Shown here piece by piece: positions 1 through 9,573 of a stretch of 64,000 bases of DNA. The DNA lies in assembly GCA_032207245.1 (NCBI GenBank), contig CM063498.1, positions 90,132,138 through 90,196,137 on the forward strand, read 5' to 3'. The notes under the pieces are model-generated. The model was given only the letters and a program-made list of their open reading frames with translations. It was not told where the DNA came from and did not search any database. The first letter of the stretch is position 1. Each line of letters opens with the position of its first letter. The translations under genes were made by a program, and so were the position numbers. The DNA comes from Pardosa pseudoannulata (lineage: Eukaryota; Arthropoda; Arachnida; Araneae; Lycosidae).

Positions 1-231
1 AATTAAGAATTCCTTTGCACTTTGTTTTGAAAAGTACCACTAGCTTGAAGACTATTATCTGTATACCTTTATTAATGTTTTACTTTGATATTTTCTTAAT
101 TTTACTGTTTCTGATATTATTTAACACTATGTAAAAAGTGGATTTTAATTAAGAATATGTAAGTCTGTTAAATTAAAATTAAATGGTTATTTCATGCACA
201 GTTTTTCATTATTAAATTATACCGGAAGGGG
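1..231 (+). pseudogene. piggyBac-type element, 3' end with transposase C-terminal tail (copy A1)
   Basis: This is the terminal part of a TTAA-target element that entered the window from the left. The first 50 bases encode the end of a cysteine-rich transposase tail (readable as LCFEKYH, then a stop). A non-coding 3' region follows and ends in CCGGAAGGGG at the TTAA of 232-235. The segment is the reverse complement of 41172-41415, where more of the tail is present. The CCCC-type terminus at TTAA and the Cys-rich tail fit the piggyBac superfamily (family knowledge). The superfamily is inferred from these features. Confidence 0.6.
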
Positions 232-235
232 TTAA

Positions 236-682
236 TAAGTCATTATTTATTCTCAAAGTAAACTGAGGAATTTTAAAAACTTCAAACAGCCAAATGTTTT
301 GTAATTATTTTTCAAAGTTTTACACAGCTTTTTAGTCCTCCCACTCATACTTGATTAGAATGTCGTCACTCTGTGTCACTCCTCGATGTTAAGCACTTCC
401 ACCATAGTTGCTGGTTATTGATGATTTATAACAGACTTCATTGAGAACGGTCTAAAGTGTACATCAATGAATTACAGCTACACGTAGATTAGAGTCTACA
501 CATTCATACTGGGGATAGTCATGATTTGCTGGAGCTAAATGTTTTACAATGTTTTTCACAAAGTTTTACTCGGTTTTTCAGCTTTCTAACACCCGTCTCA
601 TCATAGCTGATTAGAACTGATCAGTGATAACTTACTACGTAAATACACCTCAGCTACTTGCTGATTATCTATAACGGACTTA
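236..682. other. gene-free AT-rich stretch
   Basis: There is no ORF of note and no recognisable repeat. Short phrases resembling one another near 300-480 and 545-720 (atttgctgg..., gcatcaatga..., acttcca) hint at a very diverged internal duplication of about 240 bp. Confidence 0.3.
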
Positions 683-814
683 GGGCCGGTCTCATAAAAG
701 TCGTTTAACGGCTAACCGCGATTAACCCATGGCGCCAACCAATAGTGGGACGCAATTCTCTGTTTAAACAGAGATTAATCGCTGTTAGCCGTTTAACAAC
801 TTTAATGAGACCGG
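683..814. mobile_element. palindromic MITE, copy 1
   Basis: The two ends are inverted copies of each other over about 37 bp: the left begins GGGCCGGTCTCAT and the right ends ATGAGACCGG. Both carry the phrase GTCGTTTAA/TTAAACGAC-like and GGCTAACC/GGTTAGCC. A second copy in the opposite orientation lies at 48623-48760. At this length, with no coding capacity, it is a non-autonomous foldback element. The superfamily is unknown. Confidence 0.8.
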
Positions 815-1269
815 AAATTAGTTGAAAACTGTCTAAAAATATGCATCAATGAGTTAAAGCTAAGAGTAGAGTAGAGGTTTTAAATTCATATTGGAAATAA
901 TCATAGATTTGTTCTCATCAGAAGCGGTGAGAAGGGGACTTAAGTGTACACCGTGTTGGTTATTTTATAGTGGACGTGCCAAATTTTCACTATAATCAAC
1001 CATCTTCTGTTACTCTTTTCAGCACTTCCTATTAATACTAACTCATTTTGATACTTTAACTGCAATTTTTTAAAAAAAAAAAAAAAGTACGGTGATTAGC
1101 TTAAGATTATACCTCATAGTCATTGACTGATCTAACAAATAGAAATTCTAAGAAACATCGGAGTTTGAAAAAGGCGTAAAATAATGTAATTCGATAATTT
1201 AAAAACAAATGATAAACAATATAATTTAATGATGTATATGAGGTTTGGAAAATACGGCAAAAAGGACTT
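815..1269. other. gene-free stretch with a poly-A run
   Basis: No gene is visible. It holds an A-run at about 1070-1085 and AT-rich sequence up to the start of an antisense SINE. Confidence 0.3.
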
Positions 1270-1610
1270 ACTTTGGTTTGGAGTGCTACGGTCTACAATT
1301 TTGCTACACGAAAGTTAACGAGACTGGAATATACTGCTCAATGGTTGTTCCAAACGGTTACGAATATCATTGTCAGAAGTGGAATTCGAACGCAAGGGGT
1401 GCTACCCTATTACAGTCGATATATGTCACTGGTGACTTCTGCGGCATACTGATGTCAGAAGGGGAAATTTATGGTACCAAATTCCCATTTCTCATGTCAT
1501 TATGACGCAAAAGTCACCAGTAATATGTCGACTGTAATATGGTAGCAGCCACGAACTCCGATACCGAAACGCAGCGCATACCGATTTTGCCATCGCTCCG
1601 CAGACTTACT
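1270..1610 (-). mobile_element. tRNA-headed SINE (family S1), split by a MITE
   Basis: The 3' tail (GGTTTGGAGTGCTACGGTCTA in reverse sense) and body occupy 1270-1397, up to the B-box region (ggaattcgaacg). The head then resumes at about 1550 (cacgaactccgataccgaa...). The interruption at 1398-1549 is a palindromic element. Other copies of S1 are at 2339, 22491, 39165 and 55768. The head resembles a tRNA with A and B boxes, which in this family would be the internal Pol III promoter. Confidence 0.75.
1398..1549. mobile_element. palindromic MITE inserted in the SINE
   Basis: The left arm (GGTGCTACCCTATTACAGTC...) and the right arm (...GACTGTAATATGGTAGCAGCC) are inverted repeats of nearly 50 bp. 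The middle (gaaggggaaattt...aaattcccatttc) is also self-complementary, so almost the whole 150 bp can fold into one hairpin. It carries no transposase. The exact ends and target duplication could not be fixed. Confidence 0.7.
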
Positions 1611-1802
1611 TTGAATATAAAGCAATTTCGCGCGACGTCACGGGCTACTATAAAGCCCTTCCAATTCATTTTCATGTTTACAACAGCCAATAGCCAAACA
1701 ATAAACTGCCCTTCCGTTTGAAAATAAAGCCACAATTGTCATAAGTTGAGATGTGTCCTGCTGCGTGAAATCGCCTTATAGACTTCATAGAAAAATTCTT
1801 GA
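1611..1802. promoter_or_regulatory. possible promoter-like patch (CRE-like plus TATA-like)
   Basis: A short GC-richer block contains CGCGACGTCACGGG, followed within 10 bases by CTATAAAG. The same pairing of a TGACGTCA-like motif with a downstream start region recurs near the THAP remnants at 7.7, 54.3 and 56.2 kb. No ORF downstream can be assigned, so this is only suggestive. Confidence 0.2.
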
Positions 1803-2100
1803 GGATCGGTAGCTCAGATGGCAAAATCACTGGTATCGAAACCGGAGGATTGCGATATCAAGGCTCGAGCCGAATAAAGATCCTTCCTTTTCGTTACTGG
1901 CGGCTGGATCACATAAAATAGATTCTTGGCCGCAATGTCCTCCAAGTTCCCAAACGATATCTCTTGAAGTTTCAGGCCAAACCTGGGGTCATCTGTTTGT
2001 CCCTGCTTCTAAATTACAAGGATCCACTTTCACCAAAGGTCCACCATTTCTTGATGTTTAGTGAGTCTTCAGTCCTCATGGTTACTCTCTCAAGTGAAGC
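1803..2100 (+). mobile_element. tRNA-headed SINE (family S2), diverged copy
   Basis: The head has an A-box-like stretch (GGTAGCTCAGATGGC) and a B-box-like stretch (aaggctcgagcc). The tail shares phrases with the copy at 18868: ...tcctccaagttc..., ...tttgtccctgcttctaaatta... and ...ggatccactttc.... The body and tail differ from family S1. The copy is worn, with only scattered identity to the others. Confidence 0.6.
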
Positions 2101-2125
2101 TGCATATAAGCCATAGACCAGTCGC

Positions 2126-2616
2126 ATATTGCGACGGGGTGTATAAGACCTGATATAGACTCTCCTACACCAAGAGGATGAGTTACAACAGCAGAAAGTT
2201 CTTAATCGGTTCTTCTAGAATATACTAATATTTTCCTAGTTTTAAGCTATTCAAATTACGTGCCAATACCCATACAACTTCCCAATACCCAATACAACTT
2301 TCCCATAGGCATATTTCCCAGTAGTATATTGCGACGGGCCGAACGATGGCCGAATGGTTAGGGCACTGACCTTCGGAACCGGAGTTCGTCGATTCGAGTC
2401 CCACTGTGGCATGTGTGTTCATAGCCGTTCGGAATCGGCTTTAAGCAGTAGGTTTCGGTTTCGTTAGCCCTCGTGTTGCAAAAAGTAGACCGTAGTGCTC
2501 CCAAACAACCCTCAACCCCATATTGCGACGGGGTGTGTATTGGACCTGGTATAGATTCTCCTACACCAAGCGGATGAGTTACAACAGCAGAAATTTCTTA
2601 ATCGGCGCTTCAAATC
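2126..2616 (+). repeat. 200-bp direct duplication whose second unit is split by a SINE
   Basis: The phrase atattgcgacgggg...gtatagattctcctacaccaag...gatgagttacaacagcag occurs at 2126-2215 and again from 2326. In the second unit, everything after the first 13 bases is displaced past the SINE to 2533-2616. Removing the SINE leaves two tandem units about 200 bp apart. Confidence 0.75.
2339..2519 (+). mobile_element. SINE S1, full-length copy with 13-bp target duplication
   Basis: This is the best-preserved S1 copy. The tRNA-like head has an A box (TGGCCGAATGGTTAGGG) and a B box (GATTCGAGTCCCAC). The body is ...catagccgttcggaatcgg..., and the tail is ...agaccgtagtgctcc. It is flanked by perfect 13-bp repeats ATATTGCGACGGG at 2326-2338 and 2520-2532, the hallmark of target-primed insertion. 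It is probably mobilised by a LINE in trans, but the partner LINE is not identified. Confidence 0.85.
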
Positions 2617-2648
2617 ACATGCCATTTCCTATACAACTTTCCAAGCTA

Positions 2649-4155
2649 CACTCATGTCCATAAATTAAGGATAATTCAGAATCACACAGAAATTGAGCTC
2701 TAAAATAAAAATTTCACCTGTAGAATTATCACACACATCTTGAAGAAGAATATGCAAATTGCAGGAAACCACCAGATGGCGTGGATAGTACGTCACAATG
2801 ACGAGAGTGTATGAAAGGGGTATATAAGGAATGGTAGCAAAGAAGTAAAATTGTTCACAAGCGCTTTAAAAGCCTTTCAGTGCAATAACCGCATAGTTAT
2901 GGCACAAAGGAAGCATTTGGATGATTTTTTACGTGGTAGAATTATCAGACGACTGGAATGTGGACGTACCCAGCTGGAAGTATCCGAGGAACTTGGAATC
3001 GCCCAGAGTGTCATCTCCAGGCTTTGGCAACGATTCAAACATGATGGTAATGTGAGTAGATGTTACAGCACAGGTCGCCCCCGAGTTACTACGCCAAATG
3101 ATGATCGGTATCTGGCAGTTACTGCCAAAAGAAACAGACGGAGCACAGCATCAGACCTGTCTCGTCAGCTCTCTTCAGCTACCGGTACGACAGTTTCAAG
3201 GCAGACCGTGTACAGACGCTTAGGGAACATTGGTCTATATGCTCGTAGGCCAGTCAGATGTGTTACCCTTACCGCAACTCACTGTCGCCTGCGATTATGC
3301 TGGGCTAGAGAGCATGCATTGTGGACACCGCAACAGTGGTCTTGTGTGATGTTTTCCGACGAGTCCAGGTTCAGTTTACATTCTGATTCTCGCCGGACTT
3401 TCATATGGAGAGCGCCAGGTACCCGTTACCCCCAAGAGAACACCATTGAACGACACCGTTACGGTGGTGCAGGATGGCTCGTTTGGGGAGGAATTATTCT
3501 TGGTTCCAGAACTGACCTGCATGTTCAGAGTGTAACGATGACAGGCCACATCTATCGGAATGTCTTTCTCTGGAACAACATGTACATTTGTTTCGGGGCG
3601 CCATGGGTCCTGAATTTCTGTATATGGATGACAACGCCCGACCTCACCGTGCAAACATTGTAGACGAATGCCTTCAATCGGTGGATATCACCCGTATGGA
3701 TTGGCCAGCATAATCACCGGACTTGAATCCAATAGAGCATGTGTGGGACATGCTTGGCCGACGAATTGCAGCCCGTCAACTCCCTCCCAACTGTCTATCG
3801 GAACTTCGGAGGGCATTGCTTGATGAGTGGTGTAATTTTCCCCAAGATCAGATTGATAATCTGATACTCAGCATAGGTAGGCTTTGTAACGCTTGTATTG
3901 CATCGTCCGGGAGACATACTCCGTATTAACCATCATACTAACCATGTTATACTGTTTTATGTAAATAAGTTCTTTTTTGAAATTTGCTCCAGGGAGTAAA
4001 AATCGCAATTTTTATTAATTATGTCAAACATATAGCATCTTTTTTGCTCTTTACCTTTTGTTTATTAAATAGACTTTACAAATAAGTCAAATTTGTTTTG
4101 CTTTTGTCTCTTTCATTGCCTGAACTTCATTATCCTTAATTTATGGACATGAGTG
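2649..4155 (+). mobile_element. Tc1-type DNA transposon, complete ends
   Basis: The element is 1,507 bp with perfect 27-bp terminal inverted repeats. The left begins CACTCATGTCCATAAATTAA at 2649 and the right ends with its complement at 4155. TA lies on both sides (2647-2648, 4156-4157), the target duplication of Tc1/mariner elements. It encloses one transposase reading frame in the sense direction, now broken. The perfect ends with a dead gene suggest a fairly recent copy mobilised in trans. Confidence 0.92.
2899..3929 (+). pseudogene. Tc1-type transposase, broken by a frameshift and a stop
   Basis: The protein would bind the element ends and catalyse cut-and-paste transposition at TA. The start is the ATG of MAQRKHLDDF at 2899; the frame is open 16 codons further upstream, but this is the family start. 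An N-terminal paired-type helix-turn-helix region (residues about 5-110, including the GRPRVTTP linker) is followed by the DDE domain. The first catalytic Asp is in FSDESRF and the second in MDDNARPH. The third acidic residue, Glu in PIEHVW, gives the DD34E type. Two lesions are visible. A frame change near 3565-3572 moves the second Asp out of frame. A TAA at 3711-3713 stands where the family has a sense codon in WPA-SPDLNP. The intact length would be about 340 residues, normal for Tc1. It is not functional. Confidence 0.92.
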
Positions 4156-4157
4156 TA

Positions 4158-4828
4158 TATATAAAAAATAAATTGCAAGCTAGCAGGAGAAATGCAAGAG
4201 TTGCTACATACATGGTCTCTAAAATTTGGCAATTATTGTTAGATGCTTTGTATCCCCCCCCTATAATTGGACAAAACAGATTACCATTGGAATAATATAT
4301 ATACGTGGTTGTTAATTCATTTAAAAAGGTAAGTTTCAAGGAAGAAAACAACAAAATCTATATAAACACTTTTTATGCTAAAACTATTTAAAACAATGAT
4401 TATGAATTGGTAAGATTAAATTGTTTAGTGACTATTAATACTGGATTTCCGCTCCAAATATCAAAGAAGTAAACAAATTTTATCTACTAAGAAGCTCCAC
4501 ATGACAAGAAATAAAAAGCTTTTAAATGCATTTTCAACACAGATTTTGCAAATGGACATTTTTTTTACTATTCTCCTGAAGAAAATTCGCCTTCTTGCCG
4601 ACATGAAAGCAAATAAATTTTAGTCACTCCATATTACTAAAAGCGCTGATGATAATTTAAGGGGAACAGCTCTTGTTTTTCACCATATTGTGTGCGATTT
4701 AAAATTTCTCTTGTTGAACTATTACCGCGAATTTGGCAACAGGCCAACAAATAGCATGCTTTTATTTATATATTTTTTTCTTGACATCAACACTCTCTTT
4801 TCATTTTTCTCCCCATGTTTCTTTTCAG
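4158..4828. other. gene-free AT-rich stretch
   Basis: No ORF, SINE or TIR was recognised. Sequence complexity is moderate and the second half leads into a polypyrimidine tract at 4790-4828. Confidence 0.3.
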
Positions 4829-4966
4829 CTTCAAGATGATCAAGAGGAAAAACGTATTAAAAATAAAGCTTTTCCCTACTTTGAAACAACTTTTCAAAGC
4901 GCGCGGAAAACGATTTATAAAATTTATTTAGCTGACGCTGGAATTAATCGATTCTTTTGCAGTTAA
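4829..4966 (+). CDS. candidate terminal exon (unrecognised protein)
   Basis: A strong polypyrimidine tract ending TTTCTTTTCAG (4818-4828) is followed by an open frame that begins LQDDQEEKRIKNKAF and stops at 4964-4966, 45 codons later. The upstream sequence in the same frame is open to 4733 but is pyrimidine-rich and looks intronic. The peptide is charged at its start and has no family I know. Compositionally it looks more coding-like than its surroundings. No partner exon was found, so chance remains likely. Confidence 0.2.
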   Translation, partial: LQDDQEEKRIKNKAFPYFETTFQSARKTIYKIYLADAGINRFFCS

Positions 4967-6060
4967 ATTAAACGAAAAAAAATGGGTGTAACGACATTGA
5001 AAAATTGTTCTTTTCTATCATCGTGGAGATATATTTGAGTGATTTTCGTCATTTTTTAATCTTTATGAACCGTGTAAAGACTTCAGGATCCATTTTAATC
5101 GCTGCTTTGGAGCGGGTAATCATTTTAAACAGTTTTGCTCAATGAACCGTTTTACGTGAAGCAAAGTTGGCGGAGGATTTTGTTTGAATTGGAAATTTAG
5201 CTTCGAGACCGCTCTTAATTAAACACATAGAAATACTCTTTTGTTTTATTAAGGATGTAGACTAATTTCTCACCTATCATAAACATAGAATGTTCTTCCC
5301 GGATCTCCCATGGTAATTCTGGAAAATTTTGCTAATTTAATATACTCGAGTGAAGTTCGGTTTTAAAAACGAACGTTTACGGTTTCAAAGCTAAATTATT
5401 TCTTTATGCTGATGCATTATACTACGTTTTATTGCATTTCTAAGTATTATTAGTAATTATTACTTTGATAATTAGTAAAGGAGTAATATAGTTAAGTGAA
5501 CGATGTATGTCTTTTAATAAATGCACAACAAATTATTTTTAAAAAATAACATTTAACTTAGTATGGCGTGGAGAAAATCACCACTATAGATAATAGATGT
5601 AGATTATTTTATCCCGTGTTATAAACAAGGGAGCAAAATTGTGCTCTCTATGGCAATTATGGAAGATTTTATTAATTAAATATGCTTAGATTTGCCGTTT
5701 TCAAAAGAATCTTTAATAGTTTCAGACCTATTTTCGTACGCTTGACGTATTATGATAAATTTTAATATATTTACTGGCATTTGTGTTAAAATAATATAAT
5801 AAAGGGTACATTGGGGAAATAACTTAATGATGAAATATCTTCGAGAAAGTTTCTGCAAGCATGAGGTATTATTCACTGTGGAAACGTACTAAAGACTGTG
5901 AACTCTCGATTGAACTGTGTTTTATAACCATTGACACGATTTCTGGATTTCGCACCTTCTTGATAACTTGGCGAGAAAATATATTTGTCTGCATTTAATT
6001 TGTACTCTATAAACAAAACTTGATGATTCAATGACACGATATAACTTTTATTATATAATA
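4967..6060. other. gene-free stretch of mostly unique-looking sequence
   Basis: No transposon signature was found. Two phrases recur at about 300-bp spacing (ttctattc/catggtaattctggaaaattttgctaattt near 5300 and tctatggcaattatggaagattttattaatt near 5648), suggesting an old internal duplication. Nothing here can be called a gene. Confidence 0.3.
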
Positions 6061-6068
6061 AAAATTAA

Positions 6069-6816
6069 GGTACAACTTTGATATACCCCCCAAAAAATTA
6101 CGCGCCAAATCTGGTACTCCCTACGGACTTTTTTTGGGTTGCTGTTTCTTATTTTGGTGTTGCTAATTTAGGTTCTTTTCAGCTTTTAGGTTTTTGCTGT
6201 TGCCAAATTTAGTATTTTCTTGTATTTTCTACCGTTTTTTGAGTTTTTTTTTTTTAAGTTTTGTGGCAACAATTTTTAGATTTCATATATGTTTTACCGC
6301 CATTTCATTCATTCGCCATTTCTTTATGAAGTGATCAAGCGGATTTCTGACTTGCTGTATTTTGCTGCACATCTGGTTGTATTTTCCAATTATATTTTTT
6401 TTCTATTAATTATTTTTAGCTTTTAGCTTTCAATATGCCTTCAATGTACATGTTTCGTAAATCATGTTTAGGGGCTAATGTTGATTGTTTCAATAAATTT
6501 ATTGATGAAATTGCTGCTGGGGTAAATTGGGAAGAATTCAAAATTTCTGCATATATAATTTTTTTATTAGATTGCCAACACGTATTTTCAATTGTATTTG
6601 TTAAAATTTTCGTGTAAATTGCATATAATATGTTATTCAGTGTCATTTATTTGTACTTTTTATGTATTCATTGTATTTTTTAGGTATTCTTTTTTTTTGT
6701 ATTTAATGATTCCGTATTTTTTATGTATTAATTATTTGTATTTAGCGAGAATCCATCTTGGCGAGAAAAAAAAAGTCGCCAAATTTCCGATTGGGGGGGT
6801 ATATCAAAGTAGTTCC
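6069..6816. mobile_element. unclassified TIR transposon with exact 8-bp target duplication
   Basis: The left end GGTACAACTTTGATATACCC and the right end (reverse complement GGAACTACTTTGATATACCC) match over about 25 bp. The flanks carry AAAATTAA at 6061-6068 and 6817-6824. An 8-bp duplication is known for hAT, P and Merlin among others, but the GG... termini with a C-run are not the usual hAT or P ends. The 748-bp interior has a 61-codon ORF at 6435-6617 (MPSMYMFRKSCLGANVDCF...) of unknown identity and several T-rich runs. It is probably non-autonomous. Confidence 0.75.
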
Positions 6817-6824
6817 AAAATTAA

Positions 6825-7425
6825 TCATGATTAAATTTAAAATTGGCTTAAATTATATAGTTATACAACGTGAAATATTAAAATGATTCAGGAATATACA
6901 ATAGAGAAAATGCCTGTTTGTAAAACAATACGTGTGCTGACTACAACTCAACTTTTCGTTGGCAAAACATTGCTTGTTTTCATTGTATCTTACGAGCTTC
7001 GATATGGATCACGTATACAACAGAACTAAATTTTATTTAAGCGAAAGGGAAGGAAACATCAGAAACTGGCCAAGTCATTCAAAATAGATTTTTTTATCAC
7101 TTTCAAAATTATATATATATTTTTTAATTTAAACGCTTTACACAGTATTATTAAGTATCATAATTACAGTTAAACTACTTTGATTATGTTAACAGGCACA
7201 ATAAACTATTACATAAATAAGAATCTAATAAAAATGTGAAAAACCTGATCATTTTAAACACAAAAAATTATTACATTTAAGGTACAGTATTTCTCATAAA
7301 AGCATAGAAAATAAATTAGAAGTATGAAAAAAAAAACTTAGTAATAATAAAAAAAATTCTTAGAGCACAATAATTTTATATAATCTATTACATTACCGTA
7401 AGGTTACAGTTTTGTTACCATTCTG
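6825..7425. other. gene-free AT-rich stretch
   Basis: Low-GC sequence with short A and T runs. No repeat or gene was recognised. Confidence 0.3.
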
Positions 7426-7429
7426 AAAA

Positions 7430-7615
7430 TGTTTGCCGCCAATTCTCGAAAAAGAACTTGGAGTTCAGTCTTGCCATTTCAAAGCTTTTATTCAAATCAT
7501 TCGCAATGTAGAATCTTTAGGAAAGTAATAAAATCCAATATATTCGCCTTTTTTGAAACGCTTAGTACAGCCATACGCACAACAGCTTGTGACCCTTTTC
7601 AGATAACTGACAAAA
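7430..7615 (-). pseudogene. THAP zinc-finger exon remnant (family T2)
   Basis: Read on the minus strand it gives CCAYGCTKRFKKGEYIGFYY, then FPKDSTLRM, which matches the start of a THAP domain: Cys pair, Gly-Cys, basic stretch, Phe, Pro-Lys-Asp. A stop follows LRMI and another lies after KWQD. Near the end a Gly stands where the third zinc-binding Cys of the C2CH finger would be (GGKHF). THAP domains bind DNA and occur in P-type transposases and in host regulators. A second copy at 54110-54250 shares the flanks, so this is repetitive and probably transposon-derived. It is non-functional. Confidence 0.6.
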
Positions 7616-7689
7616 TTAAAACCCCATTAACAAGCACAATTCAAATGTTTTGCCAACGAGGAAATTGAGCTGCCATTTTTTCTGCACAT

Positions 7690-7705
7690 GACGTCATGAG
7701 CACAT
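7690..7705 (-). promoter_or_regulatory. CRE-like motif upstream of the THAP remnant
   Basis: ATGACGTCATG is a perfect palindromic CRE-type site (TGACGTCA) about 80 bp upstream of the minus-strand THAP exon. An equivalent site lies at the same relative place at 54338. A third THAP element has GTGACGTCATC at 56156. Regulation through a bZIP factor is inference. Confidence 0.4.
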
Positions 7706-7776
7706 TCTCTATACATAATTGATGAATATCGTCATTTCAAGAAAAGCGCCTTTAAAAGTAATTATTTAATAACATA

Positions 7777-8430
7777 TCCCCTATATAATAATAGCCTAAG
7801 TTATCTGTACGTCTGTCCTCGAATTTATGAAGCGGTTGGACGTGGAATGGATAGAGGCATCCATAGTTAGTAAAATTCAAAGAGAGTCATGTTTATTTTC
7901 TCCCAAACTATCGATCCGATTCTAAAATAAATTGGTATAAATAGGCTTCATATCACAGCGAAAAATACTGCCTTCTTTAAAACATTCGAAATCCACCCTT
8001 TCACCGCTTTTCGAGCTTTTAAGGCCATTATTTCAACTCCTATTTTCCCCGGTTAAGAACAGGCGATTAAATTTATCAATTTATCACACAGCAAATAGGT
8101 AAAAATAACATTTTTCTATCATTATGACGTCATTCCTTTAACCATCTCATTGCATTATTTCTTATTTCAAATTATTTAAATTATGCCTTATTTTCATACA
8201 TTTTATCATTGTACTTAGATATGACGTCAATAATTTTCTTTTATATTTGGCTTAAATAATAGATTAGGTATATATGAGATCATTTTAAATTGAATCATCG
8301 ATTATTTTTTGTTGCAAGATAATTCTCAGCCAAAAAACAAACCATTTTTTTACCTTCCTCATAAGGTACTTTAGAATTTTAGAAAATTAAAAATTTTACT
8401 AATCCCGTCATATGACGGGCTATATACTAG
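7777..8430 (+). mobile_element. non-autonomous Helitron, copy H1
   Basis: It begins TCCCCTATATAATAATAGCC after an A and ends CTAG before a T, so it sits in an AT target as Helitrons do. The last 27 bases hold a perfect 16-bp palindrome CCCGTCATATGACGGG (8404-8419), then CTATATACTAG, the expected subterminal hairpin and CTRR end. There are no terminal inverted repeats, no target duplication and no Rep/helicase ORF. Further copies are H2 (10398), H3 (16274, reversed) and H4 (20795, 5'-truncated). Confidence 0.88.
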
Positions 8431-8987
8431 TTTCAAATAATAACGTCATAGTGCTGAAAATAAAAATAAAACTATGGAGATAATGGTCTTCCTTGAGCTC
8501 ATTTGTTTGCAGGATATTTTAATTTTCATTTTCATAGACAAATTAATCGTGTGCTACTGATTGTGAAAATAATGTTTGAAATAAAAAGTTTTCTTTTACT
8601 TTTGAAATTGCTTGTAGATTTCGAAATACATCATCAGAGCTTCCAGAACTGAAAAAAGGAAGATGACAAGTAAAGCATGTATTTTCTGCAATACAGGCAC
8701 AATGTGGTCTATGTATATGTTTTCATGCCGGATACAGGACATAGCTCTTCGAAAATGGAAGGACTCATAGTAAAACACAAAGGGAAACTACACGAAACAG
8801 TCACAAGAGAAGACTGCAGTGGCAGTACTCACGAGTTTGAAATCGTTCAGATATCCATATTTCTTGCAATAGAGTATAAAATAAGTAGAGTATAAAATAA
8901 AGAAAAATAAATTTCGTAAATAAAATAAATAAAGCAATAAAATAATTTTCTTTTCCTTGGAACTGGCATCCTTGGCATCTGTTTTTG
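8431..8987. other. no assignable gene
   Basis: The segment 8670-8860 is less AT-rich and reads in two frames without many stops (for example MTSKACIFCNTGT on the plus strand), which suggests old coding sequence. No family is recognisable. Confidence 0.25.
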
Positions 8988-9573
8988 TCACACTGTCCTT
9001 CCTACATCAGGAGAAATTTTGCCCTCTGTTATTGCTCTCAAAATTGAAGTAAAGTGAATTCTGGATCTAAAAAAGAGTTTCCATTTGTCAATGTTAAAAG
9101 CTGTTGAGCACTGATTGATAGATAGAACCAGACGTATAAACAGTTTTGTACGTAAATTTTCTTGTTCAAGTATCTTGTCTGCATACCTCTGGGCCACCAA
9201 AGTACAGTTCCAAATGACTTGCAGTACTGTCAATTCAGGTAATCTGTATTGGGAGTTCCCTTTTCTTTTCAAGCAAAAAAAAAAAACGTCGGATGCCAAA
9301 CCTCAGGCTAAAATACTATTCGTCAATGAACATCTCCTGACTCCACTCACGTTGTATCCAAACTCAATGTTTTGTAACTTTTCCATTCAGACTCACGGTG
9401 TCTGAATACAGTCGCATGAATACAGACCATTGGTCTACGTACATCTTCGTAGAGGCTATCTTGGCAAAACTTATTGTGGAGTGTTTGGCTTGACACCCAT
9501 TGCCATGTTGCCAAAAAAAATCCCTTTTCAGCTGAGTAGAATTGTGTTTTCTGTTTCGACGAACTGTAAACAT
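8988..9573 (-). pseudogene. decayed coding remnant of unknown type
   Basis: Two minus-strand stretches stay open: 9299 to 8988 (containing ELTVLQVIWNCTLVAQRYAD) and 9573 to 9364. They are offset in frame and separated by stops. Composition is higher in GC than the flanks and residue use is protein-like. I do not recognise a family. They lie directly downstream (minus sense) of the 327-bp duplication at 9529-10180 and may be part of the same old element. Confidence 0.3.

Noticed and set aside
1245..1505. An 86-codon plus-strand ORF
   Set aside because: It is the antisense of an S1 SINE plus a palindromic MITE.
2339..2420. A genuine tRNA gene
   Set aside because: A and B boxes are present, but the stems are not fully paired, the sequence continues into a shared SINE body, and there are many copies and a target duplication.
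8596..8895. Overlapping ORFs on both strands as genes
   Set aside because: They lack motifs, start context and splice signals, and the two strands contradict each other.
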